Shown piece after piece: positions 46,736 to 55,456 of a stretch of DNA of 64,000 nt. Source of the DNA: Mycobacterium pseudokansasii (lineage in GTDB: Bacteria > Actinomycetota > Actinomycetes > Mycobacteriales > Mycobacteriaceae); the NCBI RefSeq assembly GCF_900566075.1, contig NZ_UPHU01000001.1:1488001-1552000 (forward strand), written 5' to 3'. A program made the translations under genes and the position numbers. Numbering within the stretch: position 1 is the first letter of the stretch; each line of letters starts with the position of its first letter. The notes below the pieces were generated by a model. The model was not told the DNA's origin and searched no databases. It saw only the letters and a list, made by a program, of their open reading frames with translations.

Positions 46736-48490
46736 CTACGTATGCCGAATGTCGAAGCGGGCGAACAGCCGAACCAGCGACGGACTGATGCGTCGCAGCG
46801 CATACCCGAGCCGCGACTCGGCCGCGACCGGCAGCACCGCCGGGCCGGTCCGGACTGCTCTGACAATGGCTTTGGCCGTAGCCTCGGGGGTGTAGTTACG
46901 CCGCCGGTACGCGGCATGGGCCTTCTCGCGCGCGCGCTCCTGTTGCTCGGCCGTCATCCCCGCATAGACGGTGCTCTTGGCGATATTGGTGCTGACGAAG
47001 CCCGGGCACACGGCCGTGACGGTGATGCCCTCGTCGGCGAAGTCGGCGCGCATCGATTCGCTCAACGCCAGTACCGCCGCCTTCGTGGTGCCGTAGGCGA
47101 CCATCGATTTCGACGGCACGTACGCGGCCGCAGAGGCCACATTGATGATCGTGCCGCCCTGGCCGCGCTCGACCATCTGCGCTCCGAACGCTCGGCTGCC
47201 GTTGATGACGCCGCGAACATTGACGCCGATGATGGTGTCCCAGTGCTCCGGCGTTGTCTCCAAAAAACGGCCGGCCATGCCGATGCCGGCGTTATTGACC
47301 AGGATGTCGACGACGCCATGTTTGTTGCGTACTTGTGCGGCAAGGTCATTCATCGCGGCTTCGTCGCTGACGTCGGCCTGGAAGGCCGCGGCTTCGGCGC
47401 CGGCAGCCCGGACGGCCTCCGCGGTCTCGTTGGCCCCGGTCAGATCTCGGTCGACGATCACGACGGCACGCGACCCCTGGCGGGCCAGTTCCACGGCGGT
47501 GGCCCGGCCGATCCCGGCGCCTGCCCCGGTGACCAACGCGAGTGTGCCGCGCACAGCGCGCGGTCGGGTGGACTCACCCGCCGGGGCCGCACCTTCGGTG
47601 ACCATGTCGACCCACTCGTTGGTGAGCCGCGCGACGACGTCGGGACGCGAGGTCACCACCCAGTGCCCGCCCTCGATCGCAACGACTCTGCCCTCGGCCG
47701 GGATCGAGCCGGCAAAGCGCTGCAGGGCAGGCGTCACGAAATGGTCCTGGCGCTCCACCAGCACCTGCACCGCGACGCCGGCCTGCGGCGGCTGGGCCGG
47801 CGGCGCCAGAAACGGTGCGGGCATGTTGGCGCGGTAGAGGTTGAGCCCGTTGAGGTAGTCGTCTAGCGACCGGGGCGACGTTCCACGCCGGCTGCGGGTG
47901 CTTGATCTCCCGATACGTTCCACGGTCTCAAACACTTTCACTTGTAACCGCGACCGGATCGCGATCTCCGGCGCCACCGGGCACAGGAAGAACCAGATGT
48001 AGGAGGAGGCCATGATCTGCCTGACGACGTCGGCCACGGCGCGCGGCGTGCGCGGTGAGCGCAGAAACCGGCCCGCGTAGTCCAGGTGCGGCCCGGAGAT
48101 CGAGGTGAACGAGACGATCCTGCCCAGCACGGAGTCGTCGGTGACCGCCGTCCAGCCTTGGATCGAGCCCCAGTCGTGCCCTATCAGGTGGACCTGGTCA
48201 ACGCCGAGGCTGTCGATCACCGCGCCGACGTCGGAAACCAATTGCGGTAGTTGATAACCCGACCGGTCGACCGGTCGTCCGGATTCGCCGGTCCCGCGCA
48301 CGTCGTAGGCCACGACGTTGTATTTGGCGGGGTAGCGCTGACCAAGTTCCGCCGCGACGCCGTCCCACACGTGGTGGTTATCCGGGTAGCCGTGGATGGC
48401 CAGGATGGTCGGGCGCCGCGGATCGATCTCGGTGTAGGCATGCACGGCCAGGGCGACGCCGTCCGATGCGGTCACGGTGCTACGTGTCAT
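46736..48490 (-). CDS. EphD-like fusion: epoxide-hydrolase-type domain plus short-chain dehydrogenase
   Basis: The 584-residue protein joins an alpha/beta hydrolase (about 1-300; IHGYPDNHHVWD oxyanion region, GHDWGS with nucleophile Asp106) to a short-chain dehydrogenase (about 310-560). The latter shows VTGAGAGIGRAT, NNAGIG and the YGTTK catalytic pair. EphD of M. tuberculosis (Rv2214c) has this same fusion and is linked to mycolic acid modification. Here it is in a probable operon with an acyl-activating enzyme, so an oxidised fatty chain is a reasonable substrate. It is a paralogue-like copy; the gene context differs from that of Rv2214c. Confidence 0.87.
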   Translation of the reverse strand: MTRSTVTASDGVALAVHAYTEIDPRRPTILAIHGYPDNHHVWDGVAAELGQRYPAKYNVVAYDVRGTGESGRPVDRSGYQLPQLVSDVGAVIDSLGVDQVHLIGHDWGSIQGWTAVTDDSVLGRIVSFTSISGPHLDYAGRFLRSPRTPRAVADVVRQIMASSYIWFFLCPVAPEIAIRSRLQVKVFETVERIGRSSTRSRRGTSPRSLDDYLNGLNLYRANMPAPFLAPPAQPPQAGVAVQVLVERQDHFVTPALQRFAGSIPAEGRVVAIEGGHWVVTSRPDVVARLTNEWVDMVTEGAAPAGESTRPRAVRGTLALVTGAGAGIGRATAVELARQGSRAVVIVDRDLTGANETAEAVRAAGAEAAAFQADVSDEAAMNDLAAQVRNKHGVVDILVNNAGIGMAGRFLETTPEHWDTIIGVNVRGVINGSRAFGAQMVERGQGGTIINVASAAAYVPSKSMVAYGTTKAAVLALSESMRADFADEGITVTAVCPGFVSTNIAKSTVYAGMTAEQQERAREKAHAAYRRRNYTPEATAKAIVRAVRTGPAVLPVAAESRLGYALRRISPSLVRLFARFDIRHT

Positions 48491-48503
48491 GGCTCCTCGA
48501 TGC

Positions 48504-49412
48504 TCAGTGCGACGCTCGGGCAGCAGGTGATCGCGCCAGATACTCGACGGCGCGTCCGACCCCGCCGAGCTGGGACGGGTGGAAGCGCGGCGTGTAGTAG
48601 GCGCCGATGACCCGCAGGAACTGAAATGGCCCGGGCACCAGACCTCGTCGTGCCGCGTCGAAGTAGTCGCGCCAGCGTGGTTTGGTACCCGGCCACAGGT
48701 GCGGGTCGACCGAGTACATGAACCGCACGCCGCGGATGAACAACCACAGCATCGCCGGCGTGACCAACAGCTGGGTACGCACTTGCCGCCAGTACCCGGC
48801 CCGCAGGTGCTTCATGGTGTCGAAGGCGACCGCCTTGTGCTCGACCTCTTCCGCCCCGTGCCAGCGCAGCAGGTCCAGCATCACCGGGTCGGTGCCGAGG
48901 GTGTCGTGCTGCGGGGTGTCGAGAATCCATTCACCCAGGATGGCGGTGTAGTGCTCGATGGCAGCCACGATCGAAACCTGTTCCAGCAGCCAGCTCTGCC
49001 GCCGCCGCAGACTCCAGCGGGGCCGGTCACCGATCAGCTTGCCGAACAGCCAGCGGAGCTGATCGGTGAACGGTGTCACGTCAATGCCCCTGGCGGCGAA
49101 GTGCTCGAGCACCCCGGAATGCGCCTGGGAATGCATGGCCTCCTGGCTGATGAACCCCTGCACGTCCAGCCGCAGCTGGTCATCCTTGATCAGTGGCAAG
49201 GCCTTCTTGAACGCCTCGACGATGAACTCTTCGCCCGCCGGCAGCAGCAGATGCAGGACATTGCAGAAGTGCGTGGTGAAGGGCTCGTTGGGCACGTAGT
49301 AGAACGGCAGCTTTGCCCAGTCGAACTCGACATCGCGCGCCTGAAGGACGATTCGCTCGTGATCCAGTGACGCGTCATGTGGGCCCGCGGCCTGGTCATC
49401 GACGGTGAACAT
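48504..49412 (-). CDS. PF10118-type metal-dependent hydrolase-like protein
   Basis: From ATG 49412 (MFTVDDQAAGPHD) the product has 302 residues. The family shows a diiron-like helical pattern: VEAFKKAL with Glu, QEAMHSQAH, EHYTAILGEW and WHGAEEVEHKAVAFD. The two ExxH-type pairs (EAMH and EEVEH) suggest a ferritin-like metal site. The family is annotated as predicted metal-dependent hydrolases, yet a ferritin-like oxygenase or hydroxylase fits the pattern as well. It starts 81 bp after the megaenzyme gene and ends 13 bp before the EphD-like gene. Confidence 0.82.
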   Translation of the reverse strand: MFTVDDQAAGPHDASLDHERIVLQARDVEFDWAKLPFYYVPNEPFTTHFCNVLHLLLPAGEEFIVEAFKKALPLIKDDQLRLDVQGFISQEAMHSQAHSGVLEHFAARGIDVTPFTDQLRWLFGKLIGDRPRWSLRRRQSWLLEQVSIVAAIEHYTAILGEWILDTPQHDTLGTDPVMLDLLRWHGAEEVEHKAVAFDTMKHLRAGYWRQVRTQLLVTPAMLWLFIRGVRFMYSVDPHLWPGTKPRWRDYFDAARRGLVPGPFQFLRVIGAYYTPRFHPSQLGGVGRAVEYLARSPAARASH

Positions 49413-49493
49413 GCAGATCCCCCTGCGCGGATGCGGCTTTACGGCTAGTACCCAAAATTGCGCTGGCACTACCTCGCAATCGACTCACGGCGG

Positions 49494-52400
49494 CTAGGCA
49501 CTGCATTGGGTATCGGCCTCAGCCTCCGAGATCAGCCGCTCGCGGCGCAGGAACTCCACCAGTGCATCGACCGTGTCGCTCAGCGCGGGCTCGCGCCAGC
49601 CGACCTTGGCCAGCGTGCGCGCGCGCCGGTACTGCGTGTTGTCGTAGCGCTTGTCGCGCATCGCCTCGATCTTGTCGGCCGAGCGGGTCAGGAAATCGAC
49701 CAGCGGGTACAGCGGGTCGCGTGGCGTGCACCGGCGGTTCAACTGCTCGGCGAACGACGGAATGTCGTGATAGGCAAAGCGGTAGCCATAGCGTTCCGAC
49801 AACAGCCGGGTGACGTCGGTGAGGTTGTAGTAGTCATCCGCCGTCAGGTTGAAGACATGGCCGGTCTCGGCCGGCAGGCCCATCAGCGCGACGATGTGAT
49901 CGGCGACCAGGTCGGCCGGCAGCAGGCTGACCTGGTTGTGAGCGTTGACAGCCAGGCCGTGCTCGATCATGAACGCGGTGAGGCGCACCAAAATGTCGTC
50001 CTGGCTGCCGAAGCCGGCGCTGGTGGGTGAGATGAGCGACGGCCGGTAGATCCGCACGTCGAGTCCTTGCCGCTGCGCGGCCAGCGTCAGCTGCTCGGCG
50101 ACCCACTTGGTCTGCGAGTAGCCGAAGTCCAGCCCGGCCATCTCCTCGTTGCCGTACGACTCGCCGACCACCGGCATGGTGCTCCAGCCGTAGATGAAGG
50201 TGCTGGAGACCAAATGGAAACTCTTGCGGTGTGTGGTCAGCGCCAGCCGCAACAGCTCCCAGGTGCCGATCACGTTGGCCGGACGCAGGGCGTCGTAGGT
50301 TCGGACATAGTTGACCAGGGCGCCGTTGTGGACGATGCCGTCCACGGTGTCGGCCAGTCGCCGGAACTCCGCCTCGCCGATTCCCAGGTGAGGCTCGGCC
50401 AGGTCACCGCAGATCATCCGAACCCGCGCCCGGACTTCGGCCTCCAGTGCCGGGGACCATAGCTGAGCCCGGCGTAGCGAGGCGATGATCCGATCGTGAC
50501 CGTGTGCCGTATCGGCGGCGCGGACCAGCGCGTGGATGGTGTAGGACGTCCGCCGGAGCAGCCGGGCGAGCAGGAACGGCCCCAGGAACCCCGTCGCGCC
50601 GGTCAACAGGATGTCGCTGGGCGGGCCTGATCGCGCCGGCGGGAGCGCCGGCAGCGGCAGCCGCGCGTCGACGCGCATCTGCATGGCCTCGTATGCCTCG
50701 TACTCGGCGGCAATCCGGTCTAGCGCGTGGCGCAGGGCGTGGATCGGCTGCCCCGACCCATCGCCGAACTGCCACACCAGCCGGAAGAACTCGGCGACCG
50801 TCAGGCGCTGCAACAGGCGAGTGTTGACCTCCTCGGTCAGCTCTGCCGCGCCATGCTCGTCCAGCAGCGACTGCAGGTCCGCGCGCAGTTCGGCCAGGGC
50901 CAGTGAGTCGAGGCCGAGATCGGCGAAGGAACAGTCCTCCTGGCCGGTCAGGTCGTAGCTGTCCATGAGATGACGGAAGCGTTCCAGCGGACCCGCGGTG
51001 ACGCCCAGCTCGTCGTGAGTCCGGCGGGTATGGCTGGCCAGCACGGGCAGTTTGCCGTCGAGCCACAGTCGTCGCGTCTGCGCGCGCCTGATCTTGCCCG
51101 AGGTGGTTTTGGGAATGCTGCGCGGCGGCGCGAACACGATGGTGTGCGGATCGACGTGGCAGTGGCGGCGGATCGACCGCGCCAGTGCCTTCGGGTCCGG
51201 GAGGGAGTGCTGGTCACGCACCTCGGCGACCACGATCAGTGCCTCCTGCTCCTCCTGCTCGACCGAGAAAGCGGCGACGCAGCCGTTGCGAACCTGCGCG
51301 GCCGACCACTCCACCACGGCCTCGATGTCGGAGGGGTAGCAGTTGACGCCGCGGACGATGATCAGGTCCTTGCTGCGGCCGCAGACGAACAGCTCGCCCT
51401 CGTAGAGGAAACCGAGATCGCCGGTCCGGAGATAGGTGCGCTCCGCATCGCCGGCGATGCGGGCTGCGAAGGTCTCGGCGGTGAACTCGGGACGGTGCCA
51501 GTAGCCGCCGCCTTTGGACGGTCCGTCCAGCCAAACCTCGCCGATTCGACCCTCGCCCAGGGCCTGCCTTGAGTGGGGATCGACGATGCGGACCACGTTT
51601 CCGGCAACGGGCTTGCCGCAGCTCACCACGTGGGCCTGGTTGTTGTTCTCCGGCAGCGCCTTTTCGACCCGCGCAAGGTTCTGCCCTAGCGCCCGTTTGT
51701 TCAAAGCCAGCGTCTGGCGCCCCCGGATGGACACGATCAGGGTGTTTTCGGCCAAGCCGTAAGCGCCGGCCAGCGCATCGGGCCGCAGACCGTAGCGAGC
51801 GAAGCGCTGTCGGAAACGAGCAAATGTGTTGGCGCGCAACGGCTCTGCACCGACAACCAGGCTGTCCAGGCTGCTCAGGTCGATCCCGGTCAGCTCGGCG
51901 GTGGGCAGCTTGTCCTCGCGCAGGCAGTACTCCAGCGCGAAGTTCGGCGCCGGGCTGTGGGTGGCGCGCACCTGGCTGATCAGCCGGAGCCAGGCCGATG
52001 GCCGTTGCAGGAAATCAGCCGGCGACATCGCATGCGTGGTCCCACCGAGCAGCAATATGAACAGGTAAGCGGAGATCAGGCCCATGTCGTGGTGCTGCGG
52101 CAGCCAGCTGACCGCCACTTCGCCGCCGGTGAAGGCCGAGCCGTTGGCGATGACGTTGGCGTGGCTGACGATCACACCCTTGGGATCGCTGGTGGAGCCG
52201 GAGGTGTACTGCAGGAAGAGCACCGGACCGGGCGTGTCCGCCACGCGGGCGCCGCCGAACTCCCTGCTGCCGTCCGTTGCGAACCACGGCAGCTCCGGCG
52301 GACGCGCGGCGTCGGGCCACGGTAGCCCGCCTTGTCGGTGCCCGACCAGCAGGCGGTAGTCGTACTCGAGCTGTTTGGTCGACAGCACCGCCTTGGCCTG

Positions 52401-52745
52401 GCAGTCGCGTGCGATGAAGCTGAGCTTGGCCAGGCCCGCTTCGAACGCCATGGGCAAAGGTGGGCTGACCGGTACCGCGATCACGCCGATGCGAGCGCAG
52501 GCAAAGAACGCCGCCACCATCTCCAGCCCCGGCGGGTAGACCAGCAGCGCCCGGTCTCCCGGCCGCAGCCCGGCCTCTGCAAACAAAAAGGCGGCCAGCT
52601 CACGGGTCCGTTCGGTGAAGCTTTGATAGGTGTGGTGCTCGAACTCGCGGCCTTCGGCATCCACGAACCGGTAGAGGGTCTGGTCCGGCTTGCGTGCTTC
52701 CCACATCCGCAGGTAGTCGATAAGCGTATCCATCGTAGGAGCCAT
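49494..52745 (-). CDS. Acyl-AMP ligase - carrier protein - thioester reductase megaenzyme
   Basis: From ATG 52745 (MAPTMDTLIDYLRMWE) the product has 1083 residues. The adenylation domain (about 1-590) resembles fatty-acyl-AMP ligases: LQYTSGSTSDPKGV is the P-loop, YLRTGDLGF the hinge region, and the IPKTTSGKIRR Lys lies near 545. A carrier domain has LGLDSLALAE with Ser614 for phosphopantetheine. The terminal reductase domain (about 710-1083) has LTGATGFLGPF for NADPH and GYSQTKW with Tyr876 and Lys880. It should load a fatty acid and release it as an aldehyde or alcohol. GGGGG precedes the start. It is the first gene of the minus-strand set. Confidence 0.9.
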   Translation of the reverse strand: MAPTMDTLIDYLRMWEARKPDQTLYRFVDAEGREFEHHTYQSFTERTRELAAFLFAEAGLRPGDRALLVYPPGLEMVAAFFACARIGVIAVPVSPPLPMAFEAGLAKLSFIARDCQAKAVLSTKQLEYDYRLLVGHRQGGLPWPDAARPPELPWFATDGSREFGGARVADTPGPVLFLQYTSGSTSDPKGVIVSHANVIANGSAFTGGEVAVSWLPQHHDMGLISAYLFILLLGGTTHAMSPADFLQRPSAWLRLISQVRATHSPAPNFALEYCLREDKLPTAELTGIDLSSLDSLVVGAEPLRANTFARFRQRFARYGLRPDALAGAYGLAENTLIVSIRGRQTLALNKRALGQNLARVEKALPENNNQAHVVSCGKPVAGNVVRIVDPHSRQALGEGRIGEVWLDGPSKGGGYWHRPEFTAETFAARIAGDAERTYLRTGDLGFLYEGELFVCGRSKDLIIVRGVNCYPSDIEAVVEWSAAQVRNGCVAAFSVEQEEQEALIVVAEVRDQHSLPDPKALARSIRRHCHVDPHTIVFAPPRSIPKTTSGKIRRAQTRRLWLDGKLPVLASHTRRTHDELGVTAGPLERFRHLMDSYDLTGQEDCSFADLGLDSLALAELRADLQSLLDEHGAAELTEEVNTRLLQRLTVAEFFRLVWQFGDGSGQPIHALRHALDRIAAEYEAYEAMQMRVDARLPLPALPPARSGPPSDILLTGATGFLGPFLLARLLRRTSYTIHALVRAADTAHGHDRIIASLRRAQLWSPALEAEVRARVRMICGDLAEPHLGIGEAEFRRLADTVDGIVHNGALVNYVRTYDALRPANVIGTWELLRLALTTHRKSFHLVSSTFIYGWSTMPVVGESYGNEEMAGLDFGYSQTKWVAEQLTLAAQRQGLDVRIYRPSLISPTSAGFGSQDDILVRLTAFMIEHGLAVNAHNQVSLLPADLVADHIVALMGLPAETGHVFNLTADDYYNLTDVTRLLSERYGYRFAYHDIPSFAEQLNRRCTPRDPLYPLVDFLTRSADKIEAMRDKRYDNTQYRRARTLAKVGWREPALSDTVDALVEFLRRERLISEAEADTQCSA

Positions 52746-53059
52746 TCCCCCTTCCGAGCCGGTCTTCGACCGGATCGACGGAACCACGTCATTCACCAAT
52801 CGGTAATGCCAAGCGTAACGCGGCAGACCGATAACAAGCAAATGATTTCAGTGCCTTTCATACGGGTTGGCACTAACCTCACAGGCACGTTTCTAGCTAG
52901 TAGGTCATATTACAAATAGCGGGTGCTGTGATGGGACTGAACTTCCGGTTGTCAGGCACGCGACGCGGAGTCGCCAGAGATTTCCGTACCTACGCTTTTC
53001 AGTATCTCAGTGCGACAAATGACTCCATTTAAGCAGCTCAAGCGGCCAAGATCCGAAGA

Positions 53060-53070
53060 TACTGACATAC
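53060..53070 (+). repeat. Copy 1 of an 11-bp direct repeat (TACTGACATAC)
   Basis: TACTGACATAC is followed by GGAGATACG. The identical 11-mer recurs at 53639-53649, and an inverted relative, CAGTATCTCAGT, lies nearby at 53000-53011 or so. These may be binding sites for the small protein encoded at 53679. Confidence 0.5.
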
Positions 53071-53623
53071 GGAGATACGCATTACCGTATTTCATGACCG
53101 AGACCATAGAGTGTGCCGTGCCCGACCGTGCTCAACGGATGTTGCTGCTGTCATCCAGGGGTTAATTCACAAACAGAAATCGGCTCGATATGTACTCGGT
53201 ATTCTGTTGTTGTCGGTCATTGCAGCAACGACTATCTATGCTATGCTGCCTGCGAAAATGAGTAACTCGGTGGTGGACGGGCGTCTCGTTCTCGGGCAAT
53301 CCCGTCGTCGGCCGGTGCCGACGGGCACGCCGGCAGCATCGGGCCAGCCGTGCCGATGACGCCGGCGCGGTCGGCGACATCCGCGCATGTCGCCGCCCGC
53401 CGCCGGCCCGCGGCCACCGCTGCTGCCGGACGCCGCCGGACACCTTATGCACGCCGCCTCACGACAGACATCTGCAGCAACGTCGTCACCGGCGACCGGC
53501 TGGGACCCTCCACGGCCTCCGGGTGCGACCCGATGCGGTACCCCGCGGGCCTGCGGATCCCTGTTGCGACCCGGTCCCACCCGGTATCCGCTGCGATAGT
53601 GCAGCAACTCCTCATCTACGGAT

Positions 53624-53655
53624 ATACTGCAACGGAAGTACTGACATACTGATAC
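53624..53655 (+). promoter_or_regulatory. Cluster of ATACTG elements before the small DNA-binding-like gene
   Basis: Three near copies stand in a row: ATACTG (53624-53629), GTACTG (53638-53643) and ATACTG (53646-53651), the last running into ATACGG. They lie 24-55 bp before the ATG at 53679, an operator position. The 11-mer TACTGACATAC at 53639-53649 is part of this cluster. Confidence 0.45.
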
Positions 53656-53678
53656 GGCTTGCCGAGGGGGGCACCACG

Positions 53679-53999
53679 ATGAGCAGCGCCGACCGCATCA
53701 ACGCCGACGCCGAACGTTTCCGCGCGTACACCGCAGACGCACCATTTGCTTCGTCGGTCGCGGCGGCGCCGACCGAACCCGTCACCATCGGCCGGACACG
53801 CGCCGCGCGCACCCGGCGCACGGTCGACCTCTCCCCGGCCCAGCACCGAGCCCTCGACATCTGGCAGCGAGAAGCCGCCGATCGCCTCGGTCTCGCCCGC
53901 GTCACCGGACAAGAGGTCCTGGTCGCCCTTGTCGACCAACTACTGAGCGACCCCAAACTGTCCGCCCAGATCACCCGCACCATCCGCTCCCGGCGCTGA
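53679..53999 (+). CDS. Small hypothetical protein, possible DNA-binding regulator
   Basis: ATG 53679, preceded by GAGGGGGG, gives a 106-residue basic protein. After an Ala-rich N-terminus comes TRRTVDLSPAQHRALDIWQR, which looks like the strand plus first helix of a ribbon-helix-helix or plasmid centromere-binding protein, and then LARVTGQEVLVALVDQLLSD as a second helix pair. The repeated ATACTG elements upstream would suit such a protein. No ParA partner is present. It ends two bases before the convergent lipid kinase gene. Confidence 0.6.
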   Translation: MSSADRINADAERFRAYTADAPFASSVAAAPTEPVTIGRTRAARTRRTVDLSPAQHRALDIWQREAADRLGLARVTGQEVLVALVDQLLSDPKLSAQITRTIRSRR

Positions 54000-54001
54000 C
54001 G

Positions 54002-55018
54002 TCACCACCGAGGCAGCTGACGCGCAGGCCCCACTTGCGCCATCCGGACGCGTGGCCCGGCGCTGGCCACAATCCTGACGACGCCGACGAAACGCTCGCC
54101 GTCGATGATCGGCGACAATGGCTCGTCCTCGGCCTCGATGACCATTTCTTCGCCGTTGACATCGCGTACCCGATCACCGCGGATGCTGCCGTAGGTGAGT
54201 CCCGCGGGAAGTTGCGCAACGATCCTGGAGGGTCTGGTGTCCCCGGCCTGGAAATGCAACGCACCGGGTGCGGCGGCCTTCGGGAAGAGCCGGAACGGAC
54301 CGCCGATACGCAGGTCGATCGCGCCGGCGTGCAGCAGCCGGTGTGTTCGCGTCGGGACCTCCTCGCCGTCGATGACCACGCGGGCGTGGGTCGGAGTGAA
54401 CAGGTGGGCCGCCCAGTTGGGTCTGTTCATGCGGCTCGGGGCGACCTTGGAGGCCACGTAGTCACCGAACGTGCGGGCGATCACCCGGGCGACGGCCGCA
54501 CGGCCATGATCGGGGTTGGCGTAGTACTTGTCGTAGAACCGGTTGCCGACACCTCCCGCGGCCAGCCCGAAGCAAAGGCGATGAAATGGCGCGCCGTCGG
54601 CGGTCTCACCGTCGAGTTGCAAGGTGTCGAGGCACACCTCCTGCGGCGGCTGATTCGACTCGGCGGCCGCCGCCAGAGCACGGACGATCGCATCGGCCCG
54701 CCCGCGTACCCCCGCCTTGCGTGCGACGGCGTTGACACTGCCGCCGTTGGTGGGCACAAAAGCCGGCCAGCGTTCCGGATCGGCCACGCACTGCCGGGTT
54801 TCGTTGATCAACCAGTGCAGGGCGCCGTCGCCGCCGTCGCCCACCAGGTGGGTAACCCGGGGATAAAGCTGCTGCACGGTCGCGCGGAGTTCGTCGACGG
54901 ACGCGGTTTCGTGCACCTCGCCCCACCGGCCGACGATGTCGCGCAGCTCGGCGGCGCGATCGCCCGGCGCAGCGAGGTTCTTGCGTGCTTTCGGGTTGAC
55001 AATGACGCCCAGGTACAT
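54002..55018 (-). CDS. Diacylglycerol/lipid kinase, catalytic domain family
   Basis: From ATG 55018 (MYLGVIVNPKARKNL) the product has 338 residues. It belongs to the DAGK/YegS fold: VNPKARKN is the first glycine-poor nucleotide strand, VGDGGDGALHWL the nucleotide-binding GGDG loop, and VPTNGGSVNAVARK the place of the usual GTxN motif. The C-terminal beta-sandwich domain ends with IDGERFVGVVRIV. The substrate could be diacylglycerol or another lipid alcohol. Additional in-frame Met codons lie upstream; this start suits the family best. Confidence 0.8.
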   Translation of the reverse strand: MYLGVIVNPKARKNLAAPGDRAAELRDIVGRWGEVHETASVDELRATVQQLYPRVTHLVGDGGDGALHWLINETRQCVADPERWPAFVPTNGGSVNAVARKAGVRGRADAIVRALAAAAESNQPPQEVCLDTLQLDGETADGAPFHRLCFGLAAGGVGNRFYDKYYANPDHGRAAVARVIARTFGDYVASKVAPSRMNRPNWAAHLFTPTHARVVIDGEEVPTRTHRLLHAGAIDLRIGGPFRLFPKAAAPGALHFQAGDTRPSRIVAQLPAGLTYGSIRGDRVRDVNGEEMVIEAEDEPLSPIIDGERFVGVVRIVASAGPRVRMAQVGPARQLPRW

Positions 55019-55456
55019 CTGCGGGTCACCCGCCCGAGGCACGTCTGGCCGACCTGCGGCCGTTGCGGGGCAGGGCCGGCAAGGTGGATACATCGCGTCC
55101 CAATTGGATACTCCTCGACAAAGGGACCGCACGCGCGATTACGCGGACCTTTCGGGACGATACCCAGCTTCACGGGTTTTGAATCCTGCCATCGTCGCCC
55201 GCACGAACCGGCCAAATGCTGGCCCTCGGACCCGGCGGTGTCCCGGGTGTGACGACGCACCGTCGGCGACTCCGGCAACGGGTCGCGCTTTACGATGTCA
55301 TCGGGGTCGGACGCGTGAAGTTTCCCAACGCGAAGAACCGAGAAGAACGAGGCACTGACGGGGTGAACAACGGATGCCTGATCGGTGTAGCGGGATGCCG
55401 CCGCGCGCCATGGCGGTCATGGGGAACGCCGCGAAAAGCTCACCGGGGGACGGCCG
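55019..55456. other. Intergenic region between divergent genes, no gene seen
   Basis: About 440 bp separate the lipid kinase and the SDR gene. Open frames here lack ribosome sites and family features. Promoters for both flanking genes are expected; no clear -10/-35 pair was picked out. Confidence 0.45.

Larger units (their letters stand above)
52746..53678. other. AT-richer intergenic region with repeated ATACTG elements
   Basis: About 930 bp have no convincing gene. A plus-strand open frame at 53111-53359 holds a hydrophobic stretch (YVLGILLLSVIAATTIYAML) but lacks a ribosome site and has poor codon bias. The part next to the megaenzyme (52842-52920) should hold its promoter. Lower GC than in the neighbours suggests foreign origin or a regulatory island. 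Repeats at 53060 and 53639 are listed separately. Confidence 0.5.

Noticed and set aside
46391..47866. 491-codon plus-strand frame opposite the reductase and EphD-like genes
   Set aside because: Antisense shadow; both opposite frames carry full catalytic motifs.
53111..53359. Open frame with a hydrophobic segment that could be a small membrane protein
   Set aside because: No ribosome site, poor third-position bias and low-complexity C-terminus; more likely part of the AT-richer regulatory gap.
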